DNA from: Candidatus Woesearchaeota archaeon | GTDB taxonomy: Archaea; Nanoarchaeota; Nanoarchaeia; Woesearchaeales; UBA11576 | Direction: 5' to 3' | Assembly (NCBI GenBank): GCA_013331125.1 | Contig: DUGW01000094.1 | Coordinates: 1,198 to 6,991 of the forward strand | Length of the DNA stretch: 5,794 nucleotides | In this document: one piece after another, positions 1 through 5,473 of the stretch | How the letters are laid out: the number at the start of each line of letters is the position of its first letter | Position numbering within the stretch: the stretch's first letter is position 1 | Made by a program: the position numbers and the translations under genes | Notes under the pieces: generated by a model | Told to the model about the DNA's origin: nothing | Databases searched by the model: none | Seen by the model: only the letters and a program-made list of their open reading frames with translations

Positions 1-1139
1 AGGACGAGGAATGGGCTGAGAAGCAGAAGCAGCATGCTGAGAAAGTGATAGCCGGTGCTTCTGATGTGATGATTGATGCTTCTGAATCTGCTCATTCTCT
101 CGCAGGTCTCGAGATCTATGCTGAGAGGGAGACGCGGGTGAAGGTCGGTAATGCCACTAAGGCCCTGACCAACAGGATTGAAGGGATGAAGAGGAAGATG
201 GCGAACCTGGCTGCGCATGCAAAGAATGCTGATCCTGCTGTTAAGAAATCTATAGGTAGGCAGATTGGCAAGGTTGAGGACGAGGTCTCGAGACTTGAGG
301 CTTCCAAGAACAAGATAATTGATATCAGGAACAAGATTCTTGATGTGCTGGCCAAGGGCAGAAGGGTTCTTCATGTAGTCAAGGAGGATGCCAAAAAAGT
401 GGAAGGCCTTGCCAAGGAGGTCGGTGCTATCGAGAATTCCATGGAGAAGGCTGAGAAGCATATGGATGAAAGCATCAAGAGGATGCGTGAGGCTCACAAT
501 TCTTTCCAGGCAGATATCGCCGCCATCGATCAGGGCGCTTTGCCTGAAGAGGTCCTCATCAAGGCCCGGGGTCATGCGACTGCCATCTTCGAGGAGATCA
601 AGAAGTTCATCGATATGGCGATTGTTATCCAGCAGAATGATGTCCTTCCGATGATCCAGAAGAACTCTCAGATCCTTCAGACATCTTTCAGGATTGAGAA
701 GGCTGATAGGTTTGCCAGCCGCGTCCAGAAATTTGTGAATGATTCTTTGGAACAGTTGGCCATTGTCCTTGCTGCTGTCGGGACTCCGCAGGAGAAGGCT
801 GAAGCTGAGAAGCTCAAGAAGGTTGATGAGTTCCAGAATGACATAAACCGTTATGCTGAGAGGAAGGGCAAGAAGATAATGGCTGAAGTCAAGAAGAGCT
901 ACGGCGACCTTGGAGAGGCGATGAAGGCTGCGCAGACTCAGCTCCAATATCTTAATGCGCAGAAAGGGAAGGTTGACGCTGCTGAGAAAGAGACTGCTAG
1001 TGCTCTTGACAGCGGTCTCAAAGAGCTTGGCGAGATGAGGAAGAAGCAGGCAGCTCAGATGGAAGGTGCTTTGAAGCAGGCATCCAATGACCTTGCCAAG
1101 GCGCAGGCTGCTGAACGCCGTGAGAAGAGAGCTGCCTGA
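1..1139 (+). CDS. Coiled-coil protein of unknown function, 5'-truncated by the window edge
   Basis: I do not recognise this protein. The reading frame is open from base 3 to the TGA at 1137-1139, giving 378 readable residues. A GTG at 45 could be taken as a start, but 14 in-frame codons precede it (DEEWAEKQKQHAEK) with the same Glu/Lys/Gln-rich character, so the true start lies upstream of the window. The chain is almost entirely predicted alpha helix, rich in Lys, Glu, Ala, Met and Gln. It has long amphipathic stretches suggesting several coiled-coil segments, broken near the AIDQGALPEE and AVGTPQEKAE turns. There is no cysteine, no transmembrane segment and no signal peptide in the visible part. 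The C-terminus is a highly charged Ala/Lys/Glu/Gln tail ending in REKRAA. A structural or scaffold-like cytoplasmic role is a guess from composition only. No convincing terminator follows it; the next gene has its own promoter. Confidence 0.8.
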   Translation, partial: DEEWAEKQKQHAEKVIAGASDVMIDASESAHSLAGLEIYAERETRVKVGNATKALTNRIEGMKRKMANLAAHAKNADPAVKKSIGRQIGKVEDEVSRLEASKNKIIDIRNKILDVLAKGRRVLHVVKEDAKKVEGLAKEVGAIENSMEKAEKHMDESIKRMREAHNSFQADIAAIDQGALPEEVLIKARGHATAIFEEIKKFIDMAIVIQQNDVLPMIQKNSQILQTSFRIEKADRFASRVQKFVNDSLEQLAIVLAAVGTPQEKAEAEKLKKVDEFQNDINRYAERKGKKIMAEVKKSYGDLGEAMKAAQTQLQYLNAQKGKVDAAEKETASALDSGLKELGEMRKKQAAQMEGALKQASNDLAKAQAAERREKRAA

Positions 1140-1165
1140 TGCTTTTGATATTATCGAGGCTGCTT

Positions 1166-1179
1166 AAAAATTTTATATA
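1166..1179 (+). promoter_or_regulatory. Archaeal BRE/TATA promoter for the TrmB-family gene
   Basis: The sequence AAAAATTTTATATA has the arrangement of an archaeal core promoter: an A-rich B-recognition element followed by a TTTATATA box at 1172-1179. By the usual spacing of about 25 bases, transcription would begin near 1200. That leaves a leader of about 110 nt before the regulator's ATG at 1316, long for an archaeal mRNA. The motif is seen; the start site is inferred. A weaker TATATT at 1240-1245 could serve as a second, closer promoter. Confidence 0.65.
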
Positions 1180-1211
1180 TCCTTCTTATAAAACATTATG
1201 AATAGTGTGAT

Positions 1212-1278
1212 TCACCTAGAGGAGTAAAAAACCGTAACATATATTAAGTAGTAGTAGTTGGTTTACTCATCTTAGTGA
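1212..1278 (+). other. Imperfect inverted repeat (possible stem-loop) in the leader of the TrmB-family gene
   Basis: Bases 1212-1228 and 1262-1278 are complementary at 14 of 17 positions. The best core is GAGTAAA at 1222-1228 against TTTACTC at 1262-1268, flanked by AGA/TCT and TCAC/GTGA blocks. Inside the loop, CC at 1232-1233 can pair with GG at 1260-1261 and AAC at 1236-1238 with GTT at 1257-1259. The element lies between the predicted transcription start and the ribosome-binding site, so it would be in the mRNA. A regulatory function is inferred only. Confidence 0.4.
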
Positions 1279-1302
1279 TAAAATATTCGGATTAAAAAAG
1301 GG

Positions 1303-1308
1303 GGAGGT
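1303..1308 (+). promoter_or_regulatory. Strong ribosome-binding site of the TrmB-family gene
   Basis: GGAGGT, within a longer GGGGGAGGT tract, lies 7 nt before the ATG at 1316. This is close to a full Shine-Dalgarno match and fixes that ATG as the start. It contrasts with pheS, which has no such site. Confidence 0.85.
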
Positions 1309-1315
1309 CATTAAC

Positions 1316-2131
1316 ATGATTGTAAAAGAAGAATTTCTGAATAAGCTACGCCGTTATTTCTCATTGAATCTTTACGAGGTGAAAATCTGGACCGCATTGC
1401 TTTCTCGTGGCGTCTCTACTGCGGGTGAACTTTCTGACATCGCTAATGTCCCGAGATCACGATCCTATGATGTTCTCGAGTCCCTCGAGAAGAAGGGCTT
1501 TGCCGTCACCAAGTTAGGCAAGCCTATCAAGTATATCGCTGTTCCTCCAGAGGAGGTTCTTGAGCGTGTGAAGAAGCACATGAAGAAGGAATCTGAGGAG
1601 AAGGTCAAGCGCCTTGACGAGCTCCGCGGGACTGAGGTCTTGGGCGAGCTTTCGTCTCTCCACACACAGGGCATCGACCTCATCGAGCCTTCTGATCTGT
1701 CTGGTGCTCTTAAGGGCCGCCATAATCTTTACAATCATCTTGAGCTTACATTGAAGAATGCTAAGGACTCTGTGTCTATCATGACGACCACCCAGGGTTT
1801 CCTGAGGAAGGCTGAGGGTCTTAAGCCTGTTCTTGAGAAGTTGAAGAAGCGCGGCGTCAAGGTGCGCATAGCCGCTCCTCTTACCAAGGATTGTAACTCT
1901 GCTGTCAAGGATCTTTCTGGTCTTGCTGAGATCAGGCATACCAACAGCAAGGCGAGGTTCACCATCGTTGACAAGAACGAGGTCGTCTTCATGATGATGG
2001 ATGACGGTGAGGTCCACCCGACTTATGATGTCGGTGTCTGGGTCAATACCCCGTTCTTTTCCAACGCCCTGGAGTCATTGTTCGACATGGCTTGGAAAGG
2101 CATGAAGCCTTCTAACCCTGCTCTCAAGTGA
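1316..2131 (+). CDS. TrmB-family winged-helix transcriptional regulator
   Basis: This is a 271-residue DNA-binding regulator. Residues about 13-78 form a winged helix typical of TrmB-type proteins: the helix beginning NLYEVKIWTALL, then GELSDIANVPRSRSYDVLESL with the recognition helix at about 45-58, then the wing KGFAVTKLGKPIKYIAV. A charged helix at about 78-105 probably serves in dimerisation. The C-terminal part (about 135-262) resembles the phospholipase-D-like effector domain of TrmB proteins: NAKDSVSIMTT, KKRGVKVRIAAP, ARFTIVDKNEVVFMM and GVWVNTPFFSNALESLFDMAW. The HKD active-site signature is degenerate there: the aspartate (D219) remains, but Lys and Arg stand where His and Lys would be, so it is presumably a ligand sensor rather than an enzyme. 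Known TrmB proteins sense sugars, but the ligand here cannot be read. The gene has its own promoter, a strong ribosome-binding site and a T-rich terminator. It sits just upstream of pheST, whose regulation by it is only possible. Confidence 0.85.
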   Translation: MIVKEEFLNKLRRYFSLNLYEVKIWTALLSRGVSTAGELSDIANVPRSRSYDVLESLEKKGFAVTKLGKPIKYIAVPPEEVLERVKKHMKKESEEKVKRLDELRGTEVLGELSSLHTQGIDLIEPSDLSGALKGRHNLYNHLELTLKNAKDSVSIMTTTQGFLRKAEGLKPVLEKLKKRGVKVRIAAPLTKDCNSAVKDLSGLAEIRHTNSKARFTIVDKNEVVFMMMDDGEVHPTYDVGVWVNTPFFSNALESLFDMAWKGMKPSNPALK

Positions 2132-2138
2132 GCAGATA

Positions 2139-2150
2139 TTTTTTCTTTTT
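2139..2150 (+). terminator. T-rich transcription terminator after the TrmB-family gene
   Basis: Eight bases past the stop codon lies TTTTTTCTTTTT with no strong hairpin before it. Runs of T alone are enough for intrinsic termination by archaeal RNA polymerase. The position, just after the gene and well before the pheS promoter, fits. Confidence 0.6.
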
Positions 2151-2196
2151 ATCGTACATTATTTCTTTCAGGATTCTTTGAAACCATCCGGAAAGT

Positions 2197-2214
2197 AGTG
2201 TTGGCGCCGACACT
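2197..2214. repeat. 18-bp near-perfect palindrome upstream of the pheS promoter
   Basis: AGTGTTGGCGCCGACACT pairs with its own reverse complement at eight of nine symmetric positions; the ninth would be a T-G (wobble) pair. Its GGCGCC centre is much more G/C-rich than the surrounding intergenic DNA. It ends about 13 bp before the TATA box at 2228, where an archaeal activator or an operator-bound dimer would sit. It could also form a short RNA hairpin in read-through transcripts from the regulator gene, but it is not followed by a clean T-run like that at 2139-2150. The function is inferred from position only. Confidence 0.5.
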
Positions 2215-2220
2215 CTATCA

Positions 2221-2235
2221 ATAACTTTTTATATA
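2221..2235 (+). promoter_or_regulatory. pheS promoter, TATA box placed for a leaderless transcript
   Basis: TTTATATA at 2228-2235 is preceded by ATAACTT, a possible B-recognition element. The box begins 28 bases before the pheS ATG at 2256, so the usual archaeal spacing puts the transcription start at or within a few bases of the start codon. The bases between (CCTCCCTTCTCTGTCTCTCT) are pyrimidine-rich and hold no Shine-Dalgarno sequence, which supports leaderless initiation. Confidence 0.7.
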
Positions 2236-2255
2236 CCTCCCTTCTCTGTCTCTCT

Positions 2256-2269
2256 ATGGATATATCCAT
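2256..2269. repeat. 14-bp perfect palindrome containing the pheS start codon
   Basis: ATGGATATATCCAT is identical to its reverse complement and begins with the pheS ATG. Since the transcript looks leaderless, it spans the expected transcription start. It could be a repressor site, a 5'-terminal RNA structure, or chance in an A/T-rich codon run. Confidence 0.5.
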
Positions 2270-3788
2270 CATAATTGAATCCCTGCATCCTTTGGAGCAG
2301 AAGGTCCTCCCTTTCCTTGCCTCTTGCAGGACCCTTGCAGAGCTCTCGCAGAAATCATCTCTCTCTGAGGTTGAGGCCATGCGTGCCATGCAGTGGCTTG
2401 AGAACAAGCAGGCTTTTAAGATATCTACTGAAGTCCGTGAGGTTGTCAGACTTGATGCCAATGGTGAAGCGTATCTTAAGGATGGTCTTCCTGAACGCCG
2501 TTTCCTTGATTCTGTAAAGGATAAGGAGCTTCTGTTGGCTGACATCGCGAAGAAGGCCTCTCTCTCGAAAGAGGAGCTTAATGCCTGTATCGGTCTTCTG
2601 AAGAAGAAGGCTGCCATCGATTTTGCTCATGGTAATATCTCTATCACAGAGCATGGTAAGAAGATTCTCAGTAAGGAATGGCTTGAGGAATCCCTCCTCA
2701 AGAAGATAGGGTCTTCATCTGTGACTGTCGATTCTCTGGCTCCTGAGGAAAGGTTCGCTTTTGATATCTTTATGAAGAGGAAAGGCATCATCATCCCGGT
2801 CGTTGAGAAGACCAAGTCATACGAACTGACTGATCTTGGAAGGCAGCTCGCATCTGCTGATATCTCTGCCAGTGACTCGATTGACCGTCTCACTCCTGCA
2901 ATGTTGCGTGATGGTTCATGGAAAGGTAAGAAGTTCCGCCGTTATGATGTTTCTATAAATGTCCCTAAGGTTTTCCGCGGTAAGCGTCATTTCGTCAACC
3001 AGGCGACTGATTATGCGCGTCGGGTCTGGATCGATATGGGCTTCAAGGAGATGGAAGGTCCCATGGTGAATACCTGTTTCTGGAACTTCGATGCTTTGTT
3101 CACTGCTCAGGACCATCCTGTTCGTGATCTTCAGGACACTTTTTATCTCAAGAATCCTGCGAAAGGCTCGCTTCCTGACAAGAGGATTGTCTCGCGCGTC
3201 ATGGCCATGCATGAGCATGGTGGTGATATCGAGAGTACTGGTTGGCAGTATGATTGGGATGATGAGACTGCTCGCCGTCTTATCCTTCGTACGCACACCA
3301 CAGTCCTTTCTGCCAAGACTATCGCTGCTTTGAAGAAGGAGGATTGGCCTGCCAAGTTTTTCGCTCTGGGCCGCAATTTCAGGAATGAGGCTCTCGACTG
3401 GTCTCATCTTTTTGAGTTCAACCAGACCGAGGGAATTGTCATCGACCCTAACGCTAATTTCCGCAACCTTCTTGGCTACTTGAAGAGGTTCTTCGCCAAG
3501 CTCGGTTATCCTAAGGCGAGGTTCAGGCCTGCCTATTTCCCTTACACAGAACCTAGCGTCGAGATTGATGTGTTCCATCCTGGCCATAACAAGTGGATTG
3601 AGCTAGGCGGTGCTGGTATCTTCCGTCCTGAGGTCGTCGAGCCTCTGTTGGGTGAGGAGGTCCCTGTCCTTGCCTGGGGTCCTGGTTTTGACCGTATCCA
3701 GTTGGAGTATTATGGTATCAATGATATCCGCGACCTTTACAAGAATGATCTTCAGCAGATAAGGACCATGAAGCAGTGGATGAGGTAA
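2256..3788 (+). CDS. pheS: Phenylalanyl-tRNA synthetase alpha subunit (archaeal type)
   Basis: This is the catalytic subunit of the cytoplasmic alpha2-beta2 class II synthetase that joins phenylalanine to tRNA-Phe using ATP. At 510 residues it has the usual archaeal length. Residues 1 to about 215 are winged-helix-like modules with the family's characteristic GLPERR stretch at 77-82. The class II core follows. Motif 1 lies around 261-298 (FKEMEGPMV, then WNFDALFTAQDHPVRDLQDTFYL). The conserved LRTHTT is at 344-349, and motif 2 at 368-393 includes FRNEALDWSHLFEFNQTEG. The substrate-pocket segment FPYTEPSVEID is at 428-438. Motif 3 at 453-481 contains GIFRPEVVEPLL and the ATP-binding arginine in GPGFDRI. 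All expected motifs are present, so it should be active. The ATG is favoured by the TATA spacing and by the alignment of the N-terminus with the family. The stop overlaps the ribosome-binding site of pheT. Confidence 0.97.
   Translation: MDISIIIESLHPLEQKVLPFLASCRTLAELSQKSSLSEVEAMRAMQWLENKQAFKISTEVREVVRLDANGEAYLKDGLPERRFLDSVKDKELLLADIAKKASLSKEELNACIGLLKKKAAIDFAHGNISITEHGKKILSKEWLEESLLKKIGSSSVTVDSLAPEERFAFDIFMKRKGIIIPVVEKTKSYELTDLGRQLASADISASDSIDRLTPAMLRDGSWKGKKFRRYDVSINVPKVFRGKRHFVNQATDYARRVWIDMGFKEMEGPMVNTCFWNFDALFTAQDHPVRDLQDTFYLKNPAKGSLPDKRIVSRVMAMHEHGGDIESTGWQYDWDDETARRLILRTHTTVLSAKTIAALKKEDWPAKFFALGRNFRNEALDWSHLFEFNQTEGIVIDPNANFRNLLGYLKRFFAKLGYPKARFRPAYFPYTEPSVEIDVFHPGHNKWIELGGAGIFRPEVVEPLLGEEVPVLAWGPGFDRIQLEYYGINDIRDLYKNDLQQIRTMKQWMR
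3782..3786 (+). promoter_or_regulatory. pheT ribosome-binding site inside the end of pheS
   Basis: GAGGT overlaps the last codons of pheS and the first base of its TAA stop, 6 nt before the pheT ATG. The placement suggests that ribosomes finishing pheS start pheT, which would help balance the two subunits. Confidence 0.65.
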
Positions 3789-3792
3789 TATC

Positions 3793-5451
3793 ATGCCAAG
3801 TGTGAAGCTTAACAAACGCGTCTTCAACCGGCTCGTAGGTAGGGAGCTCTCTGATGATGAGCTTCGCGAGCGCATCCCTATGCTTGGCACTGATCTTGAT
3901 TCTGTCGAGGGTGATGAGATTGACGTCGAGGTCTTTCCTAACCGTCCTGACATGCTCTCTGAGCAGGGCTTCGCGAGGGCCTTCTCCGCCTTCATCGGCG
4001 AGAAGATTGGTTTGAGGAGATACAAGGTCACGCCTTCTGGTTCGAAAGTCACTATCGAGGCTTCTGTCTCTGACATCCGTCCTTTCACTGCCTGTGCAAT
4101 CATGAAGAAACTGGAGTTCAATGATGAGAGGATCCGTGAGATAATCCAGATCCAGGAGAAGCTCCATGTAACTTTCGGCAGGAACAGGAAGAAGCTGGCC
4201 ATCGGCATCTATCCGTTGGAGAAGATCAAGCTTCCCATCAGGTACTTCGCCGAGGACCCGTCGAAAGTCTCTTTCCAGCCTCTTGAGTTTCCCAGGACTC
4301 TGACAGGTCTCCAGATACTTAGCCAGCATCCTACTGGAAGGGAATATGGTCATCTTCTCGAAGGCAAGGATAAGTTCCCTTTCTTTGCTGACGCTGACAA
4401 CAACATTCTTTCCATGCCTCCTGTCATCAATTCCCATCGCACAGGTAAGGTTGCCGAGACCACCAAGGAGGTCTTCATAGAGTGTTCTGGTTTTGATTTC
4501 AATACCTGCAGGATATGTCTTAACATCATAGTCACTGCTCTTGCTGATATGGGTGGTGAGATCTATTCTATGGAGTTGGAGTTCCCTGATGGTAAGAAGG
4601 TGACTCCTGACCTTGAACCCCGCCGACTCAAACTTGATGTCCCTTTCATCAATAGGTGGATTGGTCTCTCTCTTTCCGAGACGCAGATGGTTGACCTGCT
4701 CAAACGCATGGGTTATGGTTTCGATACTGGTTTTGTCCTTGTCCCTGCCTATCGTGCTGACATCCTTCACATGGTCGATCTTGCAGAGGATGTTGCCATC
4801 GCTTATGGTTATGATAAGTTGGAGCCTGAGATCCCTCATGTCTCTACTATCGGTGAGGAGGCTCCTATCGAGATCTTCAGGCGTCGGGTCGCTGAGGTCC
4901 TTATCGGTCTGGGCCTTTGGGAGACCTGTTCCTATAATCTTACCAGTAATGACGACCAGAATGTGAAGATGAAGACCGAGCTTCCATTGGTTGAGCTTGA
5001 CTCTTGCGTCAACACCGACTACAATGTCTTGAGGACCTGGATGCTTCCTTCCATGCTCTCTATACTGAAGCTCAATAAGGTCCATGAGTATCCTCAGAAC
5101 ATCTTTGAGATTGGTAGCTGTTTCAAGATTGATGCCTCTCAGGAGACTGGTGTTTGTGAGTTCCTTAGGCTTGCTGTGGCTCTTTGCGGGCCGGATTCTG
5201 ACTATACTAAGGCAAAACAGGCCTTTCAGTGCCTTATGGACGCTTTGGACCTTGAAGTGCGCTTTGAACCTGCTGATCATCCTTCATTTATCCCTGGAAG
5301 ATGTGCCCGCGCGTTTATAAATGAAAAAAGCATAGCTTATATAGGAGAACTTTCTCCAGATGTGCTTGATAGCTGGGAACTTAAGATGCCTGTTTCCGGT
5401 TTTGAGCTGAACATAACTGATGTGTTTGGACTTCTAAAAAAGAGGATGTAG
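3793..5451 (+). CDS. pheT: Phenylalanyl-tRNA synthetase beta subunit (archaeal type)
   Basis: This is the second subunit of the alpha2-beta2 synthetase, needed for tRNA binding and for hydrolytic removal of mischarged tyrosine. It has 552 residues, the short archaeal form without the bacterial EMAP-like insert or C-terminal anticodon-binding domain. The N-terminal B1 region (1 to about 80) carries the family pattern DVEVFPNRPDMLSEQGFARA. The B3/B4 editing domain covers about 90-260 and retains SMPPVINSHRTGKV and the following TKEVFIECSGFD (207-235). B5 (about 270-345) ends in VPAYRADILHMVDLAEDVA and IAYGYDKL, with the acidic residues typical of the family. The catalytic-like B6/B7 fold follows to the C-terminus, including NVLRTWMLPSML, NIFEIGSCF and AYIGELSPDVL. 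It starts four bases after pheS. The last 50 or so codons use more AT-rich synonyms than the rest. Confidence 0.97.
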   Translation: MPSVKLNKRVFNRLVGRELSDDELRERIPMLGTDLDSVEGDEIDVEVFPNRPDMLSEQGFARAFSAFIGEKIGLRRYKVTPSGSKVTIEASVSDIRPFTACAIMKKLEFNDERIREIIQIQEKLHVTFGRNRKKLAIGIYPLEKIKLPIRYFAEDPSKVSFQPLEFPRTLTGLQILSQHPTGREYGHLLEGKDKFPFFADADNNILSMPPVINSHRTGKVAETTKEVFIECSGFDFNTCRICLNIIVTALADMGGEIYSMELEFPDGKKVTPDLEPRRLKLDVPFINRWIGLSLSETQMVDLLKRMGYGFDTGFVLVPAYRADILHMVDLAEDVAIAYGYDKLEPEIPHVSTIGEEAPIEIFRRRVAEVLIGLGLWETCSYNLTSNDDQNVKMKTELPLVELDSCVNTDYNVLRTWMLPSMLSILKLNKVHEYPQNIFEIGSCFKIDASQETGVCEFLRLAVALCGPDSDYTKAKQAFQCLMDALDLEVRFEPADHPSFIPGRCARAFINEKSIAYIGELSPDVLDSWELKMPVSGFELNITDVFGLLKKRM

Positions 5452-5473
5452 AGACCATAGTAGAGGCGGACAT

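Noticed and set aside
45..47. GTG at 45 as the start of the coiled-coil gene
   Set aside because: The same frame continues to the window edge with identical composition, and no ribosome-binding site stands before the GTG. The gene is simply cut by the window.
1143..1146. TTTT after the coiled-coil gene as a terminator
   Set aside because: Four T residues without a hairpin are too little to support a terminator call.
1247..1257. AGTAGTAGTAG triplet run as a repeat array
   Set aside because: There are only three to four units in an A/T-rich leader, with no spacer structure and no second copy. It is too short to call.
1198..1315. tRNA or other classical RNA gene in the intergenic region
   Set aside because: No cloverleaf arms, T-loop consensus or CCA-proximal acceptor stem could be found. 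The pairing present is a single imperfect stem-loop.
2016..2131. C-terminal domain of the regulator as an active phospholipase-D-like nuclease
   Set aside because: The fold looks related, but the catalytic His of the HKD signature is missing, and the N-terminal winged helix matches TrmB-type regulators.
2916..3587. Open frame of 223 codons on the minus strand inside pheS
   Set aside because: It covers the conserved class II motifs of pheS on the other strand and resembles no family. It is a shadow frame.
3718..5280. Long open frame of 520 codons on the minus strand opposite pheT
   Set aside because: It lies antisense to the unmistakable pheT gene and the end of pheS, and its product shows no recognisable domain. 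Long antisense frames arise from the strong codon preferences of the sense gene.
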